From Salinisphaera sp. UBA6602 (GTDB lineage Bacteria > Pseudomonadota > Gammaproteobacteria > Nevskiales > Salinisphaeraceae), in NCBI GenBank assembly GCA_002433465.1, contig DJIE01000211.1:1-6515 (forward strand): a DNA stretch of 6,515 nucleotides. Reading direction: 5' to 3'. Shown piece by piece: positions 1 through 6,314 of the stretch (the first letter of the stretch is position 1; each line of letters begins with the position of its first letter). Both the position numbers and the translations under genes were made by a program. The notes beneath the pieces were generated by a model. It made no database searches and was not told the DNA's origin. It was given only the letters and a program-made list of their open reading frames with translations.

Positions 1-75
1 CCGGAGCCCTACAAGGGCAAGGGTATTCGCTACGCCGACGAGCGCGTGGTTCGCAAGGACGCGAAGAAGAAGTAA
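1..75 (+). CDS. rplF: 50S ribosomal protein L6, C-terminal end (partial)
   Basis: Only the last 24 codons are present, open at the left edge and ending in TAA at 73-75. The translation begins PEPYKGKGIRYADE and ends in a lysine-rich KDAKKK tail. PEPYKGKGI is the hallmark C-terminal signature of bacterial L6, a 23S rRNA-binding protein of the large subunit near the factor-binding site. The identity rests on this motif and on rplR following directly, which is the standard spc-operon order (rpsH-rplF-rplR-rpsE). A 45-nt gap separates it from rplR. The rest of the gene lies outside the window, so its length and start cannot be judged. Confidence 0.95.
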   Translation, partial: PEPYKGKGIRYADERVVRKDAKKK

Positions 76-120
76 TCAACGGCGCGTTACATTTACCGCC
101 AACAACAGATTCATTACGCC

Positions 121-477
121 ATGCACAAGAAAACGATTTCGCGACTGCGTCGCGCCCGTCGGGGCCGCATGCACATGCGCAACCTGGGCGCGCATCGCCT
201 GTCTGTACACCGTACGCCGCAGCATATTTATGCTCAGATCGTCGCGCCCGACGGTTCGCGTACAATCGCCAGCGCTTCTACGGTCGAAAAGACCCTGCGC
301 GAGGAATGCGGCAAGACCGGCAACTGTGACGCGGCGCGCGTCATCGGCCGGACGATCGCCGACCGGGCCAAGGCTGCGGGCGTAGAAGCCGTGGCGTTCG
401 ACCGTTCGGGTTTCGCCTATCACGGTCGAGTCAAGGCACTCGCCGACGCCGCACGTGAAAGCGGCCTGCAGTTCTAA
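121..477 (+). CDS. rplR: 50S ribosomal protein L18
   Basis: This encodes 118 residues; E. coli L18 has 117. L18 binds 5S rRNA together with L5 and L25 and helps place it in the central protuberance of the 50S subunit. The basic N-terminal stretch (residues 3-20, rich in Arg and Lys) is the flexible RNA-binding tail. The motifs [10 protein letters not shown] (30-39), STVEK (53-57), [11 protein letters not shown] (94-104) and the terminal [13 protein letters not shown] are typical of the family. ATG 121 is the only sensible start: the frame upstream is open only to the rplF stop and has no ATG, GTG or TTG. No clear Shine-Dalgarno sequence precedes it, so translation may depend on coupling to rplF. 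The stop lies 14 nt before rpsE. Confidence 0.97.
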   Translation: MHKKTISRLRRARRGRMHMRNLGAHRLSVHRTPQHIYAQIVAPDGSRTIASASTVEKTLREECGKTGNCDAARVIGRTIADRAKAAGVEAVAFDRSGFAYHGRVKALADAARESGLQF

Positions 478-491
478 CGGGATTTTTCGCA

Positions 492-1001
492 ATGGCAACA
501 CGTAACGAACAACGCACCGAAGGCGATCTGCTCGAGAAGCTGATCACGGTCAATCGCGTGGCCAAGGTGGTCAAGGGCGGCCGCCAGTTCGGCTTTACCG
601 CGCTCACCGTGGTTGGCGACGGCGAAGGTCGTGTCGGCTTCGGCTATGGCAAGGCGCGCGAAGTGCCGCTGGCCATCGCCAAGGCGATGGAAGCGGCGCG
701 CAAGAGCATGATCCGCGTGCAGATCAAGGAAGGCTCGACGTTGCAGCATGCAATCGTCGGTCGCCACGGCGCCACCAAGGTCATCATGCGTCCGGCCTCC
801 GAAGGTACCGGCGTCATCGCCGGTGGCGGCATGCGTGCCGTGTTCGAAGTCGCCGGCGTGAGTAACGTCCTGGCGAAGAGCTACGGCTCGCGTAATCCGA
901 TCAACCTCGTACGCGCGACGATCAACGGGCTGCGTGAAATGCACGACCCCGAGTTCATCGCCGCCAAGCGTGGCAAGTCGGTCGAAGAAATCACGGCTTA
1001 A
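492..1001 (+). CDS. rpsE: 30S ribosomal protein S5
   Basis: This encodes 169 residues; the E. coli protein has 167. S5 sits on the back of the small subunit at the mRNA entry side and affects decoding accuracy. Residues about 12-75 form the double-stranded-RNA-binding-like domain, with [12 protein letters not shown] (20-31) and the glycine-rich [19 protein letters not shown] (41-59). The C-terminal domain carries [12 protein letters not shown] (101-112), [10 protein letters not shown] (129-138) and the closing [11 protein letters not shown]. The VKGGR loop, where spectinomycin-resistance changes fall in E. coli, has the ordinary sequence, so no such resistance is indicated. A weak GGGA at 479-482 precedes the ATG. 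The next gene, rpmD, begins 12 nt after the stop. Confidence 0.98.
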   Translation: MATRNEQRTEGDLLEKLITVNRVAKVVKGGRQFGFTALTVVGDGEGRVGFGYGKAREVPLAIAKAMEAARKSMIRVQIKEGSTLQHAIVGRHGATKVIMRPASEGTGVIAGGGMRAVFEVAGVSNVLAKSYGSRNPINLVRATINGLREMHDPEFIAAKRGKSVEEITA

Positions 1002-1013
1002 CGGAGGCGCGGG

Positions 1014-1199
1014 ATGGCCAGCAAAGAAATCACGATCAAACTCATCAAGAGTCCGATCGGCCGGGTCAAGCGTCATCGCGCTTGCGTACGTGGGCTGGGC
1101 CTGCGTCGGCTGCATCATCAGGTGACGGTGGCGGATACGCCGGAAAACCGGGGCATGATCAACAAGATCGTCGACATGCTCGCGATCCAGGAGTCCTAG
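1014..1199 (+). CDS. rpmD: 50S ribosomal protein L30
   Basis: This encodes 61 residues, the usual size of bacterial L30 (59 in E. coli), a small 23S rRNA-binding protein that is absent from some bacterial lineages. Family features are the N-terminal [12 protein letters not shown] (residues 6-17), the [12 protein letters not shown] helix (26-37) and [12 protein letters not shown] (41-52). A strong Shine-Dalgarno GGAGG at 1003-1007 lies 6 nt before ATG 1014 and fixes the start. The stop TAG at 1197-1199 is one base from the rplO start. The rplO ribosome binding site (AGGAG at 1189-1193) is inside the last codons of rpmD, so the two are probably translationally coupled. It sits between rpsE and rplO, as in other Gammaproteobacteria. 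Confidence 0.97.
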   Translation: MASKEITIKLIKSPIGRVKRHRACVRGLGLRRLHHQVTVADTPENRGMINKIVDMLAIQES

Positions 1200-1200
1200 G

Positions 1201-1629
1201 ATGAAACTCAACGACCTACAGCCCAGCGACGGCGCGCGCAAGCTACGCAAGCGCGTCGGCCGCGGCCCGGGTTCGGACATGGGCAAGACCGCGGGGCGTG
1301 GCCACAAGGGCCAGAAGTCGCGCAGCGGTGGTTACACGAAGATGGGTTTCGAAGGCGGCCAGATGCCGTTGCAGCGGCGCGTGCCCAAGCGTGGCTTTCG
1401 CAGCCCGGTGAATGCGCCCGCAGAAGTGCGTCTTGATAACCTGAATCGCCTTGAAGGCGACGTCGACCTGGCTGCGCTCAAGGCAGCCGGCGTAGTGTCG
1501 CGTGATGCACGGCGCGCCAAGGTCATCGCTTCTGGCGAGATCAACGTGGCCGTCAACCTCAAGGGCGTGGCCGCGACCGCGGGTGCGGTCAAGGCGATCG
1601 AAGCCGCTGGCGGCAGCGTCGCCGAGTAA
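1201..1629 (+). CDS. rplO: 50S ribosomal protein L15
   Basis: This encodes 142 residues; the E. coli protein has 144. L15 is an assembly protein of the large subunit with a long extended N-terminal arm that threads into 23S rRNA. That arm is visible as the Gly/Arg/Lys-rich [20 protein letters not shown] (17-36), followed by [18 protein letters not shown] (49-66), the family signature. The compact C-terminal domain ends in [17 protein letters not shown] 1201 has AGGAG 7 nt upstream, within the end of rpmD. The TAA at 1627-1629 is followed after two bases by the secY start, so ribosomes finishing rplO can reinitiate on secY. Confidence 0.97.
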   Translation: MKLNDLQPSDGARKLRKRVGRGPGSDMGKTAGRGHKGQKSRSGGYTKMGFEGGQMPLQRRVPKRGFRSPVNAPAEVRLDNLNRLEGDVDLAALKAAGVVSRDARRAKVIASGEINVAVNLKGVAATAGAVKAIEAAGGSVAE

Positions 1630-1631
1630 CC

Positions 1632-2990
1632 ATGGCCAAGCGTCCCAACACTGCAGCGCCCGGCGGCTTTAACCCGAACTCGGGTAGCCTCACGGAAGTG
1701 CGTCAGCGCCTGCTGTTTCTGGTGGGTGCGCTGATTGTCTTCCGTATCGGGACCTTCATTCCTGTGCCGGGTATCGATCCGGCACAGCTGGCGCGGCTGT
1801 TCGAGCAGCAGGCGGGCACGATCCTCGACGTGGGCGTGATGTTCACCGGCGGCGCGCTCAAGCGCCTGTCGATCTTCGCGCTTGGCGTGATGCCGTATAT
1901 TTCCGCGTCGATCATCATGCAGTTGATGACGGCGACGGTGCCGGCGCTCAAGGAAATCAAGAAGGAAGGCGAGGCCGGTCGTCGCAAGATTACGCAGTAC
2001 ACGCGTTACGGCACGGTCGCGCTTGCATCGTTCCAGTCCATCGGCACCGGCATTGCGCTCTGGAATCAGGGTATTGCCCAGAGCGGTACCAGCGAATTCA
2101 GCTTCATCTTCACAACGGCGGTCTGTTTGACCACGGGCGCGATGTTTTTGATGTGGCTGGGCGAACAGGTGACCGAACGCGGTATTGGTAACGGCATCTC
2201 GATGCTGATTTTTGCCGCGATCGTGGCCGGGCTGCCTTCTGCCATTGGCGGCACGCTTGATCTGGTGCGCACCGGCGAGCTGAGTATCTTCTTCGTGATT
2301 GCCCTGTTCGTGGGTGCGATGGCGGTGCTGGCGTTTGTCGTGTTCGTGGAACGCGCGCAACGTCGTATCCCGGTCCATCATGCGCAGCGCCAGCGCGGAC
2401 GCAAGATGTATGCGGCCCAGACCCAGCATTTGCCGCTCAAGCTGAACATGGCAGGTGTGATTCCGCCGATCTTCGCTTCGAGCATCATCCTGTTCCCGGC
2501 CACCGTGGTCCGGTTTCTGGGCGAGGGCGGCTCGGTCGCAAACTGGGTGTCGAATGCGATCGCCCCGGGTCAGCCGCTGTATGTGCTGTTCTACTCGTTG
2601 ATGATCGTGTTCTTCTGCTTTTTCTATACCGCGCTCGTATTCGATTCGCGGGAAACGGCGGATAACCTCAAGAAGTCCGGTGCATTCATTCCGGGCGTTC
2701 GGCCGGGCATTCAGACGGCGAACTATATCGATACCGTTCTGACCCGGTTGACGGTCGCAGGCGCGGTATACGTTACGGCGGTCTGTCTGCTTCCGGAGTT
2801 GTTGATTCTTCAGTACAACGTGCCGTTCTATTTCGGCGGTACTTCGTTGCTGATCATCGTGGTGGTTGTCATGGACTTCATGGCACAGCTACAGGCGCAC
2901 CTGATGTCGCATCAGTACGAAGGGTTGATGAAGAAGAACAACCTGAAGTCTCAGGGGCGCGGCGGTGCCGGCGCCGGCATGCTCCGCTAG
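1632..2990 (+). CDS. secY: Preprotein translocase channel subunit SecY
   Basis: This encodes 452 residues (443 in E. coli). SecY forms the protein-conducting channel of the inner membrane with SecE and SecG, driven by SecA or by the translating ribosome. Ten membrane segments can be placed at about 25-45, 77-100, 125-143, 157-177, 187-208, 218-239, 272-293, 315-337, 371-393 and 399-418. [12 protein letters not shown] (87-98) lies in the second segment, and [10 protein letters not shown] (181-190) precedes the fifth. The cytosolic loop FIPGVRPG (352-359) keeps the arginine at 357 that E. coli needs for SecA-driven export. Two regions are slightly long relative to E. coli: the N-terminus before the first segment, and a C-terminal tail rich in Gly and Ala (about 441-452). 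The start is 2 nt after rplO with no good Shine-Dalgarno, suggesting coupling. Confidence 0.98.
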   Translation: MAKRPNTAAPGGFNPNSGSLTEVRQRLLFLVGALIVFRIGTFIPVPGIDPAQLARLFEQQAGTILDVGVMFTGGALKRLSIFALGVMPYISASIIMQLMTATVPALKEIKKEGEAGRRKITQYTRYGTVALASFQSIGTGIALWNQGIAQSGTSEFSFIFTTAVCLTTGAMFLMWLGEQVTERGIGNGISMLIFAAIVAGLPSAIGGTLDLVRTGELSIFFVIALFVGAMAVLAFVVFVERAQRRIPVHHAQRQRGRKMYAAQTQHLPLKLNMAGVIPPIFASSIILFPATVVRFLGEGGSVANWVSNAIAPGQPLYVLFYSLMIVFFCFFYTALVFDSRETADNLKKSGAFIPGVRPGIQTANYIDTVLTRLTVAGAVYVTAVCLLPELLILQYNVPFYFGGTSLLIIVVVVMDFMAQLQAHLMSHQYEGLMKKNNLKSQGRGGAGAGMLR

Positions 2991-3066
2991 CCGGGGCGTT
3001 ATCAAGCGCAACAACGATTACACCACCGACCGTTAATTACGGCCGGCGAGATGTCAGAGGTAGGAC

Positions 3067-3183
3067 ATGAAAGTTAGAGCATCGGTTAAGAAAATTTGCC
3101 GCAATTGCAAAGTCATCCGGCGCAACGGCGCCGTGATGGTGATCTGTTCGACCGACCCGCGCCATAAGCAGCGCCAGGGTTAG
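3067..3183 (+). CDS. rpmJ: 50S ribosomal protein L36, zinc-binding (C+) form
   Basis: This 38-codon gene begins [15 protein letters not shown] and ends PRHKQRQG, both near-invariant in L36, the smallest protein of the large subunit. Cys11, Cys14, Cys27 and His33 give the zinc-ribbon pattern C-x2-C-x12-C-x5-H, so this is the zinc-dependent form and not the cysteine-free paralogue some bacteria switch to under zinc limitation. AGAGG at 3056-3060 lies 6 nt before the ATG and supports the start. It follows secY after 76 nt, as the last gene of the spc operon. That spacer shows only a 4-bp inverted repeat (3030-3033 with 3039-3042) and no terminator. Confidence 0.97.
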   Translation: MKVRASVKKICRNCKVIRRNGAVMVICSTDPRHKQRQG

Positions 3184-3193
3184 TCGAGAAACC

Positions 3194-3222
3194 TTGTAAT
3201 CACAGACCAGAAAGGCTATATT
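3194..3222 (+). promoter_or_regulatory. Candidate alpha-operon promoter (sigma-70 type)
   Basis: TTGTAA at 3194-3199 (four of six matches to TTGACA) and TATATT at 3217-3222 (five of six to TATAAT) are separated by exactly 17 nt. The -10 is followed by GGCGGG, a GC-rich discriminator, which puts transcription start near 3229. In E. coli a separate promoter serves rpsM-rplQ in the same gap, so position supports the call. GC-rich discriminators are characteristic of promoters repressed by ppGpp and DksA; that this one is so regulated is inference. The evidence is sequence match only, with no transcript data. Confidence 0.6.
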
Positions 3223-3228
3223 GGCGGG

Positions 3229-3315
3229 CTTTTCCACGGTTGAATATTCGCGGGCGCTACAATGAACGCGACAACCATAGCCCGGTAGCTGGGAGATCAA
3301 TCGAATGGCGCGAAT
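3229..3315 (+). promoter_or_regulatory. Alpha-operon leader with possible S4-binding pseudoknot
   Basis: The mRNA segment between the predicted start and codon 4 of rpsM can form two nested and crossing helices. GGTTG (3238-3242) pairs with CAACC (3272-3276). ATTCGCG (3246-3252), inside that loop, pairs perfectly over 7 bp with CGCGAAT (3309-3315) in codons 2-4 of rpsM. The connecting strand carries the Shine-Dalgarno GGGAG (3291-3295) and the ATG (3305-3307). In E. coli, S4 represses this operon by binding a pseudoknot joining an upstream hairpin to early rpsM codons, so location and layout agree. TCGCG (3248-3252) can instead pair with CGCGA (3267-3271), giving an exclusive alternative fold. 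Pairings were found by eye and have not been energy-scored. Confidence 0.45.
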
Positions 3316-3661
3316 CGCTGGAGTTAACCTCCCGATCAACAAGCATACGGTGGTGGCGTTGACCTCACTTTACGGCGTCGGGTTTACGCGAGCGCGTGAA
3401 ATCTGTGCGGCGTCGAACGTGGCAACCGACACCAAGGTCAAGGATCTTACCGAGGGTGAGGTCGAGGCGCTGCGTGCTCAGGTTCAGCAGTACACGATCG
3501 AAGGCGATCTTCGGCGTGAGATCTCCATGAACATCAAGCGATTGATGGATCTGGGCTGTTATCGCGGCCTGCGTCATCGTCGCGGTCTTCCGGTGCGCGG
3601 TCAGCGTACCAAAACCAATTCGCGCACGCGTAAGGGCCCTCGCCGGCCCATTCGCCGCTAG
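3305..3661 (+). CDS. rpsM: 30S ribosomal protein S13
   Basis: This encodes 118 residues, the same length as E. coli S13. S13 sits in the head of the small subunit, contacts the 50S subunit through an intersubunit bridge, and its C-terminal tail reaches the P-site tRNA. The N-terminal [10 protein letters not shown], the helix-two-turn-helix region around [13 protein letters not shown] (22-34), and the basic [18 protein letters not shown] (90-107) are diagnostic. The tail ends [12 protein letters not shown] 3305 has GGGAG at 3291-3295, with a 9-nt spacer. As first gene of the alpha operon, its early codons may take part in the leader pseudoknot that controls the unit. A 33-nt gap leads to rpsK. 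Confidence 0.98.
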   Translation: MARIAGVNLPINKHTVVALTSLYGVGFTRAREICAASNVATDTKVKDLTEGEVEALRAQVQQYTIEGDLRREISMNIKRLMDLGCYRGLRHRRGLPVRGQRTKTNSRTRKGPRRPIRR

Positions 3662-3694
3662 TTCGTTCTCGCACGAGAGTACAGGTAACGCTTT

Positions 3695-4099
3695 ATGGCG
3701 ACAGGCACGTCTTCTACAGCATCTCGTACGCGCAAAGCGCGCGCACGCCGCAACGTCACCGACGGCATCGCATTCGTGTATGCCACCTTCAACAACACGA
3801 TCATCACGATCTCCGATCGTCAGGGTAACGTGTTGTCCTGGTGCACTTCGGGTAGCTGTGGCTTCAAGGGCTCGCGAAAGAGCACGCCGTTCGCAGCGCA
3901 GGTCGCTGCCGAGCGTGCCGGTGAGGGCGCGGCGCAATACGGCGTCAAGAATCTCGAGGTTCGGGTGAAAGGTCCGGGTCCGGGGCGCGAAGCCGCCGTG
4001 CGCTCGCTCAATGGTGCGGGTTTCAAGGTCACCGGCATCATTGACGTGACCCCGATCCCGCATAACGGCTGTCGTCCGCCCAAGAAGCGCCGCGTCTAA
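3695..4099 (+). CDS. rpsK: 30S ribosomal protein S11
   Basis: This encodes 134 residues against 129 in E. coli; the extra length is a Ser/Thr-rich N-terminus (residues 2-10) before the basic stretch [11 protein letters not shown]11 lies on the platform of the small subunit near the mRNA exit and the 3' end of 16S rRNA. The motifs [16 protein letters not shown] (30-45), [16 protein letters not shown] (59-74), VKGPGPGRE (91-99) and [18 protein letters not shown] (117-134) are family-defining. HNG (123-125) includes the asparagine that becomes isoaspartate in E. coli S11. Cys50 and Cys55 in [10 protein letters not shown] replace small residues in E. coli. A modest AGG at 3683-3685 precedes the ATG by 9 nt. 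Confidence 0.98.
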   Translation: MATGTSSTASRTRKARARRNVTDGIAFVYATFNNTIITISDRQGNVLSWCTSGSCGFKGSRKSTPFAAQVAAERAGEGAAQYGVKNLEVRVKGPGPGREAAVRSLNGAGFKVTGIIDVTPIPHNGCRPPKKRRV

Positions 4100-4136
4100 C
4101 GCGCGCTGGCGACCGAACCGCAACAGGTAGAGAACA

Positions 4137-4760
4137 ATGGCTAAGTACACAGGACCTAAATGCAAGCTTTCGCGCCGGGCAGGCACCGACCTGTTCCTCA
4201 AGGGACGCGGCCGTTCGCTGGAAGGTAAGTGCAAGATCGATACGCCGCCCGGTGCCCAGGGCACCCAGCGTCGCCAGCGCCTGTCGGACTATGCCCTGCA
4301 GCTGCGCGAAAAGCAGAAGCTGCGGCATATGTACGGCGTGCTTGAGAAGCAGTTCCGCAACTACTACAAGAAGGCCGCGCAGAACAAGGGCGCGACCGGT
4401 GTGGTGTTGCTGCAGCAGCTGGAAAGCCGCCTGGATAACGTGGTCTACCGCATGGGCTTTGCTTCCACGCGTGCCGAAGCCCGCCAGCTGGTGAACCACA
4501 AGGCGGTCGCGGTCAACGACTATCCGGTCAACATTCCGTCGTACGAGGTGAAGGTGGGCGACACGGTCGCGATCCGTAACCGTGCGAAGCACCAGCCGCG
4601 GATCATCGAATCGCTGCAGGTGGCATCACAGCTCGGCCTGAGTGAGTGGGTCGAGGTGGACGAGAAAGGCCTCAAAGGCACTTTCAAGGCCATTCCGGAC
4701 CGCGATCAGATGCTGCCAGATATCAACGAGAATCTGGTAGTCGAGCTTTACTCGAAGTAA
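4137..4760 (+). CDS. rpsD: 30S ribosomal protein S4, presumed alpha-operon repressor
   Basis: This encodes 207 residues (206 in E. coli). S4 is a primary 16S rRNA-binding assembly protein at the mRNA entry tunnel, with roles in decoding fidelity. In E. coli it also represses its own operon by binding the rpsM leader. The N-terminal domain starts [20 protein letters not shown] (4-23). The S4 RNA-binding fold spans about 97-160, with [20 protein letters not shown] (97-116), QLVNHKAV and PSYEVKVGD. The C-terminus ends [11 protein letters not shown], as usual. Only Cys9 and Cys32 occur, so the four-cysteine zinc site of some S4 proteins is absent. AGG (4125-4127) lies 9 nt before the ATG. The gap from rpsK is 37 nt. 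Confidence 0.98.
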   Translation: MAKYTGPKCKLSRRAGTDLFLKGRGRSLEGKCKIDTPPGAQGTQRRQRLSDYALQLREKQKLRHMYGVLEKQFRNYYKKAAQNKGATGVVLLQQLESRLDNVVYRMGFASTRAEARQLVNHKAVAVNDYPVNIPSYEVKVGDTVAIRNRAKHQPRIIESLQVASQLGLSEWVEVDEKGLKGTFKAIPDRDQMLPDINENLVVELYSK

Positions 4761-4765
4761 TAGGC

Positions 4766-4780
4766 GCTGTCACAGACAGC
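4766..4780 (+). promoter_or_regulatory. Perfect hairpin next to the rpoA ribosome binding site
   Basis: GCTGTC (4766-4771) and GACAGC (4775-4780) form a perfect 6-bp stem closed by the three-base loop ACA. It begins 5 nt after the rpsD stop and ends immediately before the rpoA Shine-Dalgarno region AAGAGG (4781-4786). No T-run follows, so it is not an intrinsic terminator. It could shield, expose or mark for cleavage the rpsD-rpoA junction. The structure is seen; any role is inference. Confidence 0.5.
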
Positions 4781-4796
4781 AAGAGGTATTTGCATT

Positions 4797-5783
4797 ATGC
4801 AGTCCAGTGAATTGCTGAAACCGCGCCTGGTCGAGGTCGAGCGGGCAAACGAGCGGCGCGCCAAGATCGCGCTCGAGCCGCTCGAGCGTGGCTACGGTCA
4901 TACGCTCGGCAACGCGATTCGGCGGATCCTGCTGTCCTCGATTCCCGGGGCGGCGATCACCGAAGTCAAGATCGAAGGCGTACTCCACGAGTACACCACG
5001 GTTGAGGGTATGCAGGAAGACGTCATCGACGTCCTGCTTAACCTCAAGAACGTGGCGGTGCGTATGCACTCGCGCGAAGAAGCGGAGTTGCACCTGCACA
5101 AGAGCGGTGAGGGCCCGGTGACCGCCGGCGATATCACCACGGATCACGACGTGGAAATCGTCAATCCGGATCTGGTAATTGCGCATCTGACCAGCGGTGA
5201 GCTGCGCATGAGCATGAAGGTCGAGCGCGGTCGCGGCTATCAGCCGGCACAGAGCAAGTCGGAAGTTGGCGACGAGGATACCGGTGCGAGCGAAATCGGC
5301 GCGCTGCGTCTCGATGCCAGCTTCAGCCCGATCCGTCGCGTGAGCTATGCGGTCGAGCGGGCGCGTGTCGAACAGCGTACCGACCTCGACAAGCTGGTGC
5401 TGGATATCGAAACCAACGGCAGCGTGGAACCGGAAGACGCGGTGCGTACCGCGGCGGCGACGCTGTACGACCAGCTGGCGGTGTTCGTAGACCTCGAAGC
5501 GCGCCAGGAATCGAGCCGCAAGGGCGAGACGGGCAAGACCGATCCGGCCCTGCTCAAGCCGATCGAGGACCTCGAGTTGACGGTTCGCTCGACCAACTGC
5601 CTGAAGGCAGAAGACATCCACTACGTGGGTGATCTGGTCCAGCGCACCGAAACGGAACTCATGCGTACGCCGAACCTCGGCAAGAAGTCGTTGACCGAGA
5701 TCAGCGAAGTGCTGGCCGAGCACGGGCTGAAACTCGGTATGACGGTCGAGAACTGGCCGCCGGCCGAACTCGAAAAAGCCTAG
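4797..5783 (+). CDS. rpoA: DNA-directed RNA polymerase alpha subunit
   Basis: This encodes 328 residues (329 in E. coli). Two alpha subunits nucleate assembly of the core enzyme on beta and beta-prime, and their C-terminal domains bind UP elements and activators. The N-terminal domain (about 1-235) shows [20 protein letters not shown] (26-45), with Arg43 matching the E. coli Arg45 needed for assembly, and [16 protein letters not shown] (61-76). A charged linker (about 236-248) leads to the C-terminal domain. That domain carries [16 protein letters not shown] (261-276), with Arg264 and Asn267 matching the E. coli DNA contacts Arg265 and Asn268, then [12 protein letters not shown] (291-302) and [13 protein letters not shown] at 4782-4786 lies 10 nt before ATG 4797. 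A hairpin abuts this site. Confidence 0.98.
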   Translation: MQSSELLKPRLVEVERANERRAKIALEPLERGYGHTLGNAIRRILLSSIPGAAITEVKIEGVLHEYTTVEGMQEDVIDVLLNLKNVAVRMHSREEAELHLHKSGEGPVTAGDITTDHDVEIVNPDLVIAHLTSGELRMSMKVERGRGYQPAQSKSEVGDEDTGASEIGALRLDASFSPIRRVSYAVERARVEQRTDLDKLVLDIETNGSVEPEDAVRTAAATLYDQLAVFVDLEARQESSRKGETGKTDPALLKPIEDLELTVRSTNCLKAEDIHYVGDLVQRTETELMRTPNLGKKSLTEISEVLAEHGLKLGMTVENWPPAELEKA

Positions 5784-5817
5784 CGTTTTTTCGCGAATAT
5801 AGACTAAGGACAGAGCT

Positions 5818-6219
5818 ATGCGTCATCGCAAGAGCGGTACTAACCTGGGGCGCGAATCCTCGCATCGCGCGGCCATGATGAAAAACATGTCGGCGTCGCT
5901 GTTCAAGGCGGAGCTGATCCGGACGACCCTGCCCAAGGCAAAGGAATTGCGCCGGATTGCAGAGCCGTTGATTACCTTGGGCAAGACCGACACGGTCGCC
6001 AACCGGCGACTGGCGTTCGCTCGTCTGCGCGACAAGGAAGCGGTCGGCAAGCTGTTCGGCGAACTGGGCCAGCGCTATGCGCAGCGCCCGGGCGGCTATC
6101 TGCGCATTCTCAAGTGCGGCTTTCGTCCCGGCGACAATGCGCCGATGGCGTATGTCGAGCTGGTCGACCGGCCGATGATCGAAGACGACGAAGACGAGGC
6201 GGTGGAAGCGTCGGCCTAG
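5818..6219 (+). CDS. rplQ: 50S ribosomal protein L17
   Basis: This encodes 133 residues, a little longer than the 127 of E. coli. L17 lies near the peptide exit tunnel on the solvent side of the large subunit. MRHRKSG at the N-terminus, [20 protein letters not shown] (35-54), [15 protein letters not shown] (58-72) and [21 protein letters not shown] (from 92) are the family signatures. The extra length is an acidic C-terminal tail (about 121-133, with EDDEDE at 122-127), which differs from the Ala/Glu tail of E. coli. TAAGGA at 5805-5810 lies 7 nt before the ATG. It is the last gene of the alpha operon, and a terminator begins 21 nt after its stop. Confidence 0.98.
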   Translation: MRHRKSGTNLGRESSHRAAMMKNMSASLFKAELIRTTLPKAKELRRIAEPLITLGKTDTVANRRLAFARLRDKEAVGKLFGELGQRYAQRPGGYLRILKCGFRPGDNAPMAYVELVDRPMIEDDEDEAVEASA

Positions 6220-6240
6220 GGTCGCCTTCCATGCCTGTTG

Positions 6241-6267
6241 AAAGCCGGCCCTGGGCCGGCTTTTTTT
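6241..6267 (+). terminator. Rho-independent terminator of the alpha operon
   Basis: AAAGCCGGCC (6241-6250) and GGCCGGCTTT (6254-6263) form a perfect 10-bp stem, seven of the pairs being G-C, closed by the loop CTG. A run of seven T (6261-6267) follows on the + strand. This is a textbook intrinsic terminator just after rplQ and marks the end of the operon. Read on the opposite strand the stem is followed by only three T, so it would be much weaker for transcripts from the right. Confidence 0.95.
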
Positions 6268-6272
6268 ATGGG

Positions 6273-6278
6273 TAGAAT
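6273..6278 (+). promoter_or_regulatory. Candidate -10 element for the downstream gene
   Basis: TAGAAT matches five of six bases of the sigma-70 -10 consensus and is followed by AAGCGCGG, placing a start near 6285, about 30 nt before the next coding start. No convincing -35 lies 16-18 nt upstream, where the terminator stem is found; TTGAAA at 6238-6243 is too far away (29 nt). A new promoter is expected here because the terminator separates this gene from rplQ. The exact element is uncertain. Confidence 0.35.
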
Positions 6279-6314
6279 AAGCGCGGTTTCGCGTGCTGGT
6301 TAATGGGAGCGTAG

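Noticed and set aside
474..1307. Long open frame on the - strand over rpsE, rpmD and rplO
   Set aside because: It is antisense to three clear ribosomal protein genes, has no recognisable domain, and long antisense frames are expected in GC-rich coding DNA. The same holds for the - strand frames at 1332-2429, 3365-4264 and 4770-5723.
3262..3288. Short ATG frame of eight codons in the rpsM leader (possible leader peptide)
   Set aside because: It has no Shine-Dalgarno and no regulatory amino-acid run, and it lies in the structured region, so a chance frame is more likely.
3667..3678. Small hairpin TCTC/GAGA between rpsM and rpsK
   Set aside because: Four base pairs with no T-run is too weak to call a terminator or regulatory element.
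5771..5793. Inverted repeat CGAAAAA / TTTTTCG at the rpoA-rplQ junction, resembling a terminator
   Set aside because: The stem is only 7 bp, almost all A-T with a 9-nt loop, and the T-run is within the stem instead of after it. The essential gene rplQ follows at once with a good Shine-Dalgarno.
6238..6243. TTGAAA as a -35 element for the gene at 6315
   Set aside because: It is 29 nt from the best -10 (TAGAAT at 6273-6278), well beyond the workable 15-20 nt spacer, and it overlaps the terminator stem.
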